Below, piece by piece: positions 1 through 7,950 of a DNA stretch of 41,187 bases. Under the pieces are notes generated by a model, which did not search any database, was not told the DNA's origin, and saw only the letters and a list, made by a program, of their open reading frames with translations. The stretch's first letter is position 1. The number at the start of each line of letters is the position of its first letter. The translations under genes were made by a program, and so were the position numbers. This stretch comes from Planctomycetota bacterium (lineage in GTDB: Bacteria > Planctomycetota > GCA-002687715), in contig NYSS01000186.1 in NCBI GenBank assembly GCA_002683135.1, positions 1 through 41,187 of the forward strand. Reading direction: 5' to 3'.

Positions 1-114
1 AACGAAGTCGGGATCCCGGTAGTTGCGGAAGAACGTCTCCCAGTCCATGGCACGGCCAGAAGCAGACGGGTCATCGGTGCCGATCCCGCCGTCAAGTCCG
101 TTGGCCTCGATCAC
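1..114 (-). CDS. Partial gene running off the left edge (possible planctomycete-type protein kinase N-terminus)
   Basis: An open minus-strand frame begins with GTG at 114, whose GTGA overlaps the TGA stop of the upstream gene, a typical coupled-translation joint. An alternative start is ATG at 48. Thirty-eight codons are visible, ending in a segment with residues DWETFFRNYRDPDF. From memory, a similar 'WxxFFRNYR' leader precedes Ser/Thr kinase domains in some planctomycetes, and an FHA-like protein lies two genes upstream, so a kinase is a reasonable guess. No kinase motif is inside the window, so this is inference only. Confidence 0.4.
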   Translation of the reverse strand, partial: MIEANGLDGGIGTDDPSASGRAMDWETFFRNYRDPDFV

Positions 115-974
115 AGCGGGACACTCCAGCAGACGCCTGCGCCCAGTACCCAGAGGGTACCAAACAGCAGCCGAAGTCGTCCCGTCATGTAGCCCTTGGT
201 GCGAAGGTCCAGGCTCAGATATGACAGCCCGAGGATGGCCACGAGCGCGACCACCCCACCCACGCGCGCCCATGGGATGATCGCTCGACGGCGGTCCTCG
301 TCATCTACAGCGCGCTTGACGCGACGAACCGCGTGGGGACCCAGCTCGAGGCGAACGAAAGCGCGGTGTAATCGCCCGGTCTCACGCTGTTCAGCACCCA
401 CGAAAGTACGGTGCGCGATACGGCGGAGGATGTCGATGTCCCCCGGGGCCGCCGTCAGTCCTGCCCGCGACATGGCGCGACGCCGCGCGAGATCACGCGC
501 AGCGTCCACAGCCTCCTCCGGGGCCCCGCGCAGCGGTCCCTGAATGAGCAGCGCGTCGTCCGTGCGCTCGTCGGCCCAGGAGGCCTCACCGAATGAACAG
601 ACGAACCGACGCGGTTCGTCCCCGGCCGTCTCCACCGTCAGGCGACGGTGCGGCTCACCCATGACAAGAGAGACCCGCAGGACGAGCACCCCCGTACGCG
701 CACCCCTTGCCGCCGCCTCAGCGATCTTGAAACCGCGGTCGACCAGCGCGCCGACGAGCGCGGACGCCACCTCTCCGCAGCAGCCAGGCTCCGCGACGAC
801 AGCGAGCGCTGTGAGGTGCTCCCCCCGGTCCGGCAGACTGTCCACCAACTGATCCCCGATCCGCCCCGCGGCGCGCACGAGGGTCGGCTCAAGATCCTGC
901 CCTGAGGCGGGGAGCAAGAGGAGGAGGGGCAGGACCAAGCCAAGCCGCAGTGATTGGCGCATGTTTGTGCTCAC
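111..974 (-). CDS. Secreted/membrane protein of unknown function with two C-terminal helices
   Basis: This 287-aa protein is not recognised. It has a hydrophobic N-terminal signal sequence (LGLVLPLLLLLPASG), a soluble middle of about 190 residues, and two hydrophobic C-terminal segments: one around GGVVALVAILGLSYLSLDL and one in the last 25 residues. The soluble part is therefore probably outside the cytoplasm and held at the membrane. The start is GTG at 974; ATG at 962, four codons in, is equally possible and neither has a clear Shine-Dalgarno. It sits 72 bases after the FHA-like gene and overlaps the next gene by four bases (GTGA), so the three probably form one operon. Function unknown. 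Confidence 0.7.
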   Translation of the reverse strand: MSTNMRQSLRLGLVLPLLLLLPASGQDLEPTLVRAAGRIGDQLVDSLPDRGEHLTALAVVAEPGCCGEVASALVGALVDRGFKIAEAAARGARTGVLVLRVSLVMGEPHRRLTVETAGDEPRRFVCSFGEASWADERTDDALLIQGPLRGAPEEAVDAARDLARRRAMSRAGLTAAPGDIDILRRIAHRTFVGAEQRETGRLHRAFVRLELGPHAVRRVKRAVDDEDRRRAIIPWARVGGVVALVAILGLSYLSLDLRTKGYMTGRLRLLFGTLWVLGAGVCWSVPL

Positions 975-1046
975 GACATTCAGTCATTCCGCGGCGAATC
1001 CGGGATATTGCCCCGCCCGATGCACGAAAGCGGGTTCTTGGACCAC

Positions 1047-2129
1047 TCAGACCGGATCGACAAAGAACCCGAGCATCCCGGCGCGGATCAGAACTCCAGG
1101 CTGGACACGGACCTGCGGCCGTTCCTCGTCGTCAGCAACCGCGACCCCACGGGGACACCGGGCCAGCAGCAGCCCCGCGGTCTCACCCGACTCCCCACGC
1201 AGCACCTCCACCCGTTCCCCGTCGGGCGGCAGCGAAACATGGGTCTCCGGGCCAGGGCCCAGGACAACCGACCCCGTGCGCCCCGCTTCCGAGAACAGCA
1301 ACACCTTGCGGCAACCGTGAACCGTGAAATCCCCGCCGAGTTCGAGGACCGCGGTCGCGGACGCGGCAACGGGCCGACGGAAAACAACGGTCAAGGACGA
1401 ACCGAGGACGATCACGTCACCGTCCTCAAGAACTGCAAGATCCTCAATCTTCCGGCGGTTCTTGGTGACCTTCCGCCCCGGGATCGGCACGACGCGGTAG
1501 CGCGCATCAATGCCATCGCCAATCCTCTCTATCCGGGCGTGGCGACTGCCGACGGCCGCGAGAACTGGCAGATCTGCCACGTGACCGGTCGCGTTGCCGA
1601 TGAGGACCGACTGACCCGGGTGGACAAACCAGTCCCCCTGCTCCTCGACCCTGAGGATGAAGGGCATCCCACGGGCGAACGCGCCCCGACCAGGCAGCTG
1701 ATCCGCTGATCGAAACGTCACCGGGCGTAGACCCGCGGGCTCGGGGACCGCAAGTCGGCCGCGATTGGCGCTCTCCACGGGGTCGCGGTGCGGCGGCCAC
1801 ACCAGCGGCTCGCTGTCGTCTTCTAGCGTGTCCTTCGGCGCCTCGCGCTCTGCCACCGCACGGCGGAGCTCCTCTTCGAGACGGCGCGCGGTTGGATCTT
1901 CCACGTCCCGCAGGACAGCGCAGACGATCTTCAAAGCCTCAGCGACCTCCCCCCGCGCGCGCTGCTCTTCGGCTACCGAAAGGAGGGCTTCCCTGGCCTT
2001 TTCCGCTCCCACAACCGCCTTCCGGTGGTCTCGGATCGCTGGGTCCCGGGCCAGGGCCAGGGCCTCCAAATACCGACGCTTCTTGAGAAGACGTCCGAGC
2101 TCACGGAGCTTGATCAACTCACCGAACAT
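1047..2129 (-). CDS. FHA-like domain protein
   Basis: About 360 aa. ATG at 2129 is chosen because AGGAGG lies four bases upstream; a longer frame begins at 2159 but lacks such a site. The first 100 residues are charged and helical and could hold a TPR-like repeat pair. The middle has an FHA-like pattern: VLIGNATGHVADLP followed by GSRHARIE, which resembles the Gly...Ser-Arg-x-His phosphothreonine-binding core, though the usual Gly-Arg is replaced. A second beta-rich segment with a similar rhythm follows. FHA domains bind phosphothreonine, often on kinase substrates; the partial gene downstream may be a kinase. No signal peptide is visible, so it is probably cytoplasmic. It is divergent from the CDF gene across 73 bases. 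Confidence 0.7.
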   Translation of the reverse strand: MFGELIKLRELGRLLKKRRYLEALALARDPAIRDHRKAVVGAEKAREALLSVAEEQRARGEVAEALKIVCAVLRDVEDPTARRLEEELRRAVAEREAPKDTLEDDSEPLVWPPHRDPVESANRGRLAVPEPAGLRPVTFRSADQLPGRGAFARGMPFILRVEEQGDWFVHPGQSVLIGNATGHVADLPVLAAVGSRHARIERIGDGIDARYRVVPIPGRKVTKNRRKIEDLAVLEDGDVIVLGSSLTVVFRRPVAASATAVLELGGDFTVHGCRKVLLFSEAGRTGSVVLGPGPETHVSLPPDGERVEVLRGESGETAGLLLARCPRGVAVADDEERPQVRVQPGVLIRAGMLGFFVDPV

Positions 2130-2202
2130 GGTTCCTCCTGGGGTGGGGCGACGAGCCACAGCATCACCGTGGGGTATTCAGCATAAGATCCCGATTATTG
2201 CC

Positions 2203-3135
2203 ATGGACGGGGCTAACACGAGCAACACGGCACAAGACCGATCGCGCCCGGCGCTGATAGTGACGCTGGGGTCGCTCGTCCTGGCGATCCTGAAGGGCAT
2301 GGGCGCGTGGGCGACAGGATCGGCTGCCCTGCTCGCCTCAGCGATCGATTCCGCCGGCGATGCGCTCATGTCCACCGGGAACTGGATCGCCCTCCGAGTC
2401 GCCGAACGACCGGCGGACGAGGAGCACCCCTTCGGCCATGGGAAACTCGAACACCTGGCCGGACTGGCCCAGGCCCTGATGATCGCGGCGAGCGGCGTGT
2501 TTATCATTCGCGAGGCGTTCGTCGGGTTCCGCCAGGAGACCGACCTCGAGCGACCGGTCCTCGGGATCGGAGTGACGCTCCTTTGCACGGTAGCGGCCTG
2601 GGGATTCGCCCGTTACCTGAAGGGCGCCGCCCGGCGCCATGACAGCCCGGCGCTGAGGGCGGACAGCCTCCACTACTCATCCGACCTGTTCACGCACTGC
2701 GGCGTGCTGCTCGTGTTCGTACTCCACGTCGGGATCGCGTCGCCGTGGATCGATCCCACCGTAGCCATCATCATCGCCGCCCTCATCCTCCACACGGCGT
2801 GGGGCCTCCTCCTCGAGTCGGGGCACCGACTCATGGACGCCGGACTCGAGCGGACAGAGGTCAAGGCCGTCGAGGAGGCGATCTCCTCCCTCGGCCCCCC
2901 GGTGCGCGGATACCACGATCTGCTGACCCGACGCTCCGGGCCGGATCGGTTCGTGCAGGCCCACGTGGAAATCGACGCAGATGTCAGTTTTCGCGAGGTG
3001 CATCGCCTGGTCGAGCAGATCGAGCGCGCCATCGAGCAGCGCCTCCCCCGCACCCAGGTCATCATCCACGCCGATCCATGGCCTGAAGCGCCAGACGATC
3101 CCCACCAAACCCACGCGCCAGAAAGGCACTTCTGA
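2203..3135 (+). CDS. Cation diffusion facilitator (FieF-like metal efflux protein)
   Basis: A 310-aa inner-membrane CDF transporter, expected to export Zn2+ or Fe2+ in exchange for protons. The transport-site residues of the FieF type are present: D49 and D53 in DSAGD (TM2), and H157 and D161 in HYSSD (TM5). The conserved loop HPFGHGKLEHLAG is at 75-87. About six membrane segments are followed by a cytoplasmic C-terminal domain of about 90 residues with several His and Glu. ATG at 2203 is chosen because the conserved domain begins there; TAAGAT at 2184-2189 could be a -10 giving a very short leader. The FieF-like site favours Zn/Fe over Mn, but the substrate is not certain. Confidence 0.93.
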   Translation: MDGANTSNTAQDRSRPALIVTLGSLVLAILKGMGAWATGSAALLASAIDSAGDALMSTGNWIALRVAERPADEEHPFGHGKLEHLAGLAQALMIAASGVFIIREAFVGFRQETDLERPVLGIGVTLLCTVAAWGFARYLKGAARRHDSPALRADSLHYSSDLFTHCGVLLVFVLHVGIASPWIDPTVAIIIAALILHTAWGLLLESGHRLMDAGLERTEVKAVEEAISSLGPPVRGYHDLLTRRSGPDRFVQAHVEIDADVSFREVHRLVEQIERAIEQRLPRTQVIIHADPWPEAPDDPHQTHAPERHF

Positions 3136-3173
3136 GGGGTACGATGGCCCCCACCCCCCCTCAGGAGGCCCCC

Positions 3174-4796
3174 ATGCCCCGCACGCTCCCCTGCCTGCTA
3201 CTCCTCGTCGTCAGCACCTTCGGTCAGGTAGCGCTGACCACGGGTCCGTTCGCGTCCGCCGGCAGCAGCCAGCACAAACACGTCGTCAAGGACGCAGCCG
3301 GGAACCTGTACGCATTGTCCGTGGCTCAGGACGCCAGCGGCAACCGCCCCTTGAAGCTCCAGGTCTCCCCCGACGGCGGCGCCACCTGGCTCCCCCTCAC
3401 CGTGGCGATCAATGACCCGACGTCCGGCCTCTCCGGTACCAACCTGACCAATGGCTGCTGCCTGGCTATCGACGGGACAGGCGTGCTCCACATCGTCTGG
3501 GCGAGTTATTACTACCCGTCGTTCTACGCTCAGCACTACCGACAATACGACCCCAGCGGCGGGACCCTCTCACCGATCGTCAGCCTCACCGGTGTCACGG
3601 GAGCGGCGTCGACCAGTCGCACCTCGGCCATGAATATCGCCGTCGATGCGAGCGACACGATCTGGATCGCCGCCCATGGCGCGCAGAACTGGCGCACCCA
3701 CCTCATCGCCAGTCAGACAGCGGGCGCCTCCACCCTCGCATTCACCGACCTCGGCACCATCAGCACCTCGGCCAGCGCACAGAACGCACGCCTCGCGGTG
3801 GACAACGCGGGGCTGGTCCACTGCTCGTATTACCGCAACACGGGTTCCGGGGACTACTACCACCGCATCTACGACCCGGCCACCGGGTGGCAGTCATCGA
3901 CCCGGCTGGGAAACTCGATCCCATCGAACGATTACCTCGGCACGCTCGCGGCGGACGATCTCGGGTTCGTACACGCCCTGTACGGCGAGGACCTCGGACC
4001 CAATACGACGTGGAACTTCTTCTATCGACGCTGGGACGCCTTCGGGCTGTGGAGCGCCGCCTCACCGGTCTTCAGCGTCACGACCGCCCAGTACAGCGGC
4101 GTCGCCAACTACCGCATCTTCGCCCTCGCGTGCGAGGAGGCGACAGGGAAAGCGATCGCCGTCTTCCGAGACCTGGCCGCCGGCGGCCAGCTCGAGGTAG
4201 TCCAAAAGGACGTAGCCGCGACATCATTCACCTCGTTGACGCCGCTGACGCCGCCCAGCACCGCTCAGCACGATTACTACACGCCGTCCATCCGCGGAGC
4301 GATGTGGCCGCCGTTCAACCGGACCGGGACTGACCTCGATATCACGTGGCGCCAGAACCCGACCCCGGGGCCCTACCAGCTGGTGTTCCAACGCGTCGCC
4401 ACGGGGGCCCCCACGCCGACCCTCAGCCTGACCACACCCGCCACGGTCGGGGCAGCGACTTCACTCGATATTTCCAGCCCCGCCGACCCGTTCCGGGCCT
4501 TCTTCTGCGGTTTTTCGACCGGCACGAACCCAGGCACCACGCTGCCCAACGGCCAGTTCGTTCCACTCAACGACGACTGGCTCGTGCAGTTCTCGATGGC
4601 GCCGGGCAACGGGGTGTTCTTCAATAACTTGAGCACGCTGAACGCAATCGGAAGCGCCTCGGTGATCATCGCGGTCCCCAATATCGCGGCGCTCTCAGGG
4701 ATGACCCTCTACTCTGCGTTCGTCGTCGAGGACCCCAACGCAACGTCGTGGCAACTCGGAACGATCTCCCCCAGCTTGGCCATCACGATCCAGTAG
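3174..4796 (+). CDS. Secreted Asp-box (BNR/sialidase-fold-like) protein
   Basis: A 540-aa exported protein. ATG at 3174 follows AGGAGG and starts a clear signal peptide (MPRTLPCLLLLVVSTFG); the in-frame ATG at 3144 is less likely. The body has repeated beta-propeller-like strands, including an exact Asp-box (SPDGGATW, pattern S-x-D-x-G-x-T-W) and later copies of the kind 'D..G..H..Y'. Asp-boxes occur in sialidases and many non-enzymatic propellers, and no catalytic Arg triad could be assigned, so enzyme activity is not claimed. The last 90 residues form a separate domain (from about LSLTTPATVG) of a style seen at the C-terminus of many secreted planctomycete proteins, possibly a sorting or surface domain. 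TACGAT at 3140-3145 is a possible -10. Confidence 0.8.
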   Translation: MPRTLPCLLLLVVSTFGQVALTTGPFASAGSSQHKHVVKDAAGNLYALSVAQDASGNRPLKLQVSPDGGATWLPLTVAINDPTSGLSGTNLTNGCCLAIDGTGVLHIVWASYYYPSFYAQHYRQYDPSGGTLSPIVSLTGVTGAASTSRTSAMNIAVDASDTIWIAAHGAQNWRTHLIASQTAGASTLAFTDLGTISTSASAQNARLAVDNAGLVHCSYYRNTGSGDYYHRIYDPATGWQSSTRLGNSIPSNDYLGTLAADDLGFVHALYGEDLGPNTTWNFFYRRWDAFGLWSAASPVFSVTTAQYSGVANYRIFALACEEATGKAIAVFRDLAAGGQLEVVQKDVAATSFTSLTPLTPPSTAQHDYYTPSIRGAMWPPFNRTGTDLDITWRQNPTPGPYQLVFQRVATGAPTPTLSLTTPATVGAATSLDISSPADPFRAFFCGFSTGTNPGTTLPNGQFVPLNDDWLVQFSMAPGNGVFFNNLSTLNAIGSASVIIAVPNIAALSGMTLYSAFVVEDPNATSWQLGTISPSLAITIQ

Positions 4797-4856
4797 GGAA
4801 ACAGGGTCCGGCCGTTCTTGACGCGCGCGGGCCCCTGGCGCACGATCCCAGTCCGC

Positions 4857-4941
4857 GCCGGAGTGGCGGAATTGGCAGACGCGGCGGATTCAAAATCCGC
4901 TGAGGGTAAACCTCTTGTGGGTTCAAGTCCCACCTCCGGTA
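4857..4941 (+). tRNA. tRNA-Leu (anticodon CAA)
   Basis: A full class II cloverleaf. The acceptor stem is 4857-4863 with 4934-4940, and A at 4941 is the discriminator. The anticodon stem is GCGGA (4884-4888) with TCCGC (4896-4900), its loop has CAA at 4891-4893, and a long variable arm pairs AGGG with CCTC. The T arm has the TTCAAGT loop between GTGGG and CCCAC. The long variable arm and anticodon identify leucine, reading UUG. The CCA end is not encoded (ATCA follows), so it must be added by enzyme. The first acceptor pair is G1-U72 rather than G-C. Confidence 0.97.
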
Positions 4942-4971
4942 TCACGCAGCGTCGGAGGCGTCGCGGCGCCC

Positions 4972-5319
4972 CTAGCCGGGGGGCCAGTCCAGCGGACGGC
5001 CCCCTAACACGTGCAGGTGCAGGTGGAAGACGCTCTGTCCCGCACCCGCGCCGCTGTTGGCCACGACACGAAACGCGTCGCCGACGCCCTCCGCTCGCGC
5101 CACCTTCTGGGCGACCAGCATCAGATGCCCAAGAACCCCGACCTGATCCTCCGTCGCCTCACCGACGCTGACGATCGGCTCCTTGGGGATGACCAGGACG
5201 TGGACCGGGGCCTGCGGACTGATGTCTCGAAAGGCCAAGGCCCGGTCGTCCTCGTACACGATGTCTGCGGGGATCTCCTTGCGGATGATCTTGGCGAAGA
5301 TGGTCTCTTCAGCCACCAC
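4972..5319 (-). CDS. HIT-family nucleotide hydrolase/phosphoramidase (HinT-like)
   Basis: A 115-aa cytoplasmic HIT protein, the usual length for the Hint branch, which removes groups from the phosphate of nucleoside monophosphates such as adenosine phosphoramidates. It has the starting block [19 protein letters not shown], the PVHVLVIPK strand, and the histidine triad HLHLHVLGG (pattern HxHxHxx), whose middle histidine is the nucleophile. The start at 5319 overlaps the end of the Trm112-like gene by 11 bases, so the two are co-transcribed and probably translationally coupled. Its stop lies 30 bases from the tRNA-Leu gene on the opposite strand. The natural substrate is unknown, as for most of the family. 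Confidence 0.95.
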   Translation of the reverse strand: MVAEETIFAKIIRKEIPADIVYEDDRALAFRDISPQAPVHVLVIPKEPIVSVGEATEDQVGVLGHLMLVAQKVARAEGVGDAFRVVANSGAGAGQSVFHLHLHVLGGRPLDWPPG

Positions 5320-5539
5320 CTTCCTCCGGGGCGGCGCCGTGCTCCCGCATGACAGCGATCCACGCCCCCTCCTCCATCACCTCCGATTCCTCCAGGATCA
5401 TGTTGGGGATGTCGTCCGTGACACCGTAACGCCGCCGGGTGGCCGGATCTGTGCTGACGAGCCACTCACCAGCCAACACCAGCGGAGCCCTGCTGTCCGG
5501 GCACCGAAGGATGCTCACGAGGTCCTTGTCGATCGCCAT
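5309..5539 (-). CDS. Trm112/YcaR-like small protein
   Basis: A 76-aa protein of the Trm112p-like (UPF0434) type. It shows the family layout: a short helix with a Cys-Pro turn ([14 protein letters not shown]), a beta hairpin, and the end motif [14 protein letters not shown], matching 'FPl.dgIPvll.e' of YcaR. The usual zinc-binding CxxC is reduced to a single Cys (CPDS), so metal binding is probably lost. ATG at 5539 is chosen over ATG at 5545 because TAGGGT lies exactly six bases before it, the leaderless pattern seen elsewhere here. Archaeal and eukaryotic Trm112 activates methyltransferases; the bacterial role is less clear. It precedes and overlaps the HIT gene. Confidence 0.82.
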   Translation of the reverse strand: MAIDKDLVSILRCPDSRAPLVLAGEWLVSTDPATRRRYGVTDDIPNMILEESEVMEEGAWIAVMREHGAAPEEGGG

Positions 5540-5545
5540 GGCCAT

Positions 5546-5574
5546 ACCCTAGCCTCGGCCCCACAACGGGTAAA
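5546..5574 (-). promoter_or_regulatory. Candidate promoter of the Trm112-like/HIT operon
   Basis: On the minus strand, TTTACC (5574-5569) and TAGGGT (5551-5546) are 17 bases apart. The -10 ends six bases before ATG at 5539, so transcription would begin at or next to the start codon. Confidence 0.4.
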
Positions 5575-5682
5575 GAGCATCAGTGGATGCGCTGGACCCC
5601 GGTGTTAGCATCACGTCCCTTCGGCGGGAGGGATCGCTCCCCGCTCGGTGTTCCTGTCACTCTCGAGGGTCGTTCGCACTCG

Positions 5683-7950
5683 ATGTCCACCACCGCAACC
5701 CGTGCCCAGCAGTTTCGTGAATTCGCAGAGCAGGGTGACCACCAGGGGTTCGAGGACCTCTGGCTGGAGCGCTTAGACGCCGCCCCGGCTGAGGTCGATT
5801 CTTTCATCGAGGGGGGCGATGCACTCGCCTCACAGGGTCAGTTCGAAAAGGCCGGCCTCTACCTCTCGATGCTGAGCCCCGTCCTCCTCGAACGCGAGCT
5901 CTACCTCGAGGCGCTCCAGGTCCTCAGGAAGATGGCCGAGGTCGCCCCCCGTGAACGCGGGCTGCGCCACGGGCTCCTGACAGCCTACCGAGGTCTCTAC
6001 GCCGATGACCCGAACCTCGAGACCTTCCTGCAGATGTGCGGCGTGGCCGACGGAAAGGACCTCAAGGCGGCGGTCGCGCAGATGGGGATCTTCCTCTGCA
6101 TGAAAGAGGGGGCCTACCTCTACCACCCAGGGGGCTGGCACGCGGGCCGCATTTCCGAGGTCGACGCGGATGACGCCTCGCTCGTCATCGACTTTGACGA
6201 GAAGCGCGGCCACCGGATGTCCATGGAGATGGCGGCCAAGAAGACCGACCTGATCGCCGAGGATGATCTCCGTGCGATGAAGCTGGACCGCCTAGAAGAG
6301 GTGAAGCGACTGGTCGAGGACGATCCGGTTGAGTTGATCCGCTGCGGGCTCCGCAGCCGTCGCGGCAAAGCAACGCTCCGTGACCTCCGCGACCGCATCG
6401 CGGGCGACATCATCCCGACCAAGTCGTGGTCGCGATGGTGGCAGAAGGCGCGCGGCAAGGTAAAAGCCGCCGGGGACATCACCATAACGCCGGGCGCGAA
6501 CCCGACGCTCGAACTCGGCGAAGAGACCGGTGGCTATGCAGAGGCCTGCCTGCGAGACCTCGGGCATCTCCCCACCGATGCTCGACGCGTGCGCTACTTC
6601 CGCGACCTCATGAAGGAGGCGCCCGCTCACGAAGACGGCATCCCGGCCCTCGTTGGCGTCACCGCCAACCTCGTCGCTGCGGCGCCCGAAATGAGCACGG
6701 CGGATCGAATCTCCTTGTCATTCCTGCTCGCCGAAGCGGCGCAGAAGTGGAGTGAGATCACGTCTCACGAAGAACTGTCCCCTGCGCAGACACTCCGAGA
6801 CCACGACGCAGCAGTGAAGGCCTTGCCGAGCATCCCCATCGCGGGACACCGGGTCGCGGCCATGCTGCAGATCAAGCAATTCGAGGACGTCGACTGGCCC
6901 GCGCTATGCCACCGGGTCATCATCGGCGGCGCAGCGGAATCAGCCGACCATTGTCTGAGCGACCTGCTACGCGAGGGCCACACCCAGGTCGCGGAGGACT
7001 CCGTAAACACGGTCGCCGATCGCTATCGGGATCATCCGCGGGCGTTCACCTGGTACGTGCGCGCGGCCCGCGGCGACAAACTCCCCGCCGGCGTTCGCCG
7101 TGACCGTAATCCCGTGCTCCTCGAGAAGAGCCTCGTCCTTCATTCCCACCTGGACAAAGAAGCCATTCGGTTGAAGGACCTGAAGCCCACAGCATCGGAC
7201 GAATCGAAGGACCTCGCGGCGACCCTGGCCAAGGTATTCCCGCTCAAGGACTATGGGTTCGTCCGTGATTCGTTCACCGAAGCGAACGAGTCCGAGGCGA
7301 TGACCCTGGCCGCCCTGCTCCGGAACAACCGCAGCCTCAACTCAGATCTGCGCGATCGCATGATGGCCCACATGTTCCGAACCCGACCAGAGGCGGCAAA
7401 GTTCGACACGGACACCTCCGCCGCAGCGTCGGATCCGATGTTCGACACCAGCATCATCTACACGACCGAGAGGGCGCTGCAGGCCAGGCGTGTGGAGCAC
7501 GAAGACGTCGTCAACAATCAGATCCCTGAGAATTCCGTCGAGATCGGCCGCGCCGCGTCGTACGGCGACCTCTCCGAGAACGCCGAGTGGGCAGCAGCCG
7601 TGGAGAAGCAGTCCCGACTCAGCAAGCTCGCGGAAGAACTCGCCGAGGGTCTCCAGAAGGCGCGCATCATCAGCGGCGACGTCCAGGATGGGACCGAGGG
7701 CAACGTGACGCTGGGATCACGCGTCTCGTTGACCGACACGCAGGGCCGGCATCACTCCTATACGGTCCTCGGACCCTGGGACGTAGACGCCAAGCGTAGC
7801 TTCATCTCCTACCTGTCCCCCCTCGGACGCGCCCTGGTGGGCCACGAGAAGGATGAGACCATCGGACTCGACGTCGCCGCCGGCCACGTGGAGTACACGA
7901 TCACGGCGATCGAGGACGGCCTCGAGGACGCCGAGCGCAGCGCCCCTTAG
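5683..7950 (+). CDS. Long GreA-type transcript-cleavage factor
   Basis: A 755-aa protein whose last 160 residues are a GreA domain. The coiled-coil tip carries GDLSENAEW at residues 628-636, keeping the acidic pair (D629, E632) that GreA inserts into the RNA polymerase channel to stimulate cleavage of backtracked RNA. A GreA C-terminal domain follows (GSRVSLTDTQG...). The first 590 residues are helical, TPR-like at first (residues 20-130), then contain YHPGGWHAGRISEVD, close to a motif in the long GreA of Chlamydiae as I recall it. Ordinary GreA is about 158 aa. ATG at 5683 is chosen because the conserved helices begin there; an upstream frame to 5587 is unlikely. The stop TAG shares bases with the stop of the opposing gene at 7947. 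Confidence 0.9.
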   Translation: MSTTATRAQQFREFAEQGDHQGFEDLWLERLDAAPAEVDSFIEGGDALASQGQFEKAGLYLSMLSPVLLERELYLEALQVLRKMAEVAPRERGLRHGLLTAYRGLYADDPNLETFLQMCGVADGKDLKAAVAQMGIFLCMKEGAYLYHPGGWHAGRISEVDADDASLVIDFDEKRGHRMSMEMAAKKTDLIAEDDLRAMKLDRLEEVKRLVEDDPVELIRCGLRSRRGKATLRDLRDRIAGDIIPTKSWSRWWQKARGKVKAAGDITITPGANPTLELGEETGGYAEACLRDLGHLPTDARRVRYFRDLMKEAPAHEDGIPALVGVTANLVAAAPEMSTADRISLSFLLAEAAQKWSEITSHEELSPAQTLRDHDAAVKALPSIPIAGHRVAAMLQIKQFEDVDWPALCHRVIIGGAAESADHCLSDLLREGHTQVAEDSVNTVADRYRDHPRAFTWYVRAARGDKLPAGVRRDRNPVLLEKSLVLHSHLDKEAIRLKDLKPTASDESKDLAATLAKVFPLKDYGFVRDSFTEANESEAMTLAALLRNNRSLNSDLRDRMMAHMFRTRPEAAKFDTDTSAAASDPMFDTSIIYTTERALQARRVEHEDVVNNQIPENSVEIGRAASYGDLSENAEWAAAVEKQSRLSKLAEELAEGLQKARIISGDVQDGTEGNVTLGSRVSLTDTQGRHHSYTVLGPWDVDAKRSFISYLSPLGRALVGHEKDETIGLDVAAGHVEYTITAIEDGLEDAERSAP

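Noticed and set aside
5622..5642. GCGGG...CCCGC hairpin before the GreA-type gene
   Set aside because: Only five pairs with an 11-base loop in a very GC-rich gap; expected by chance and with no T-run.
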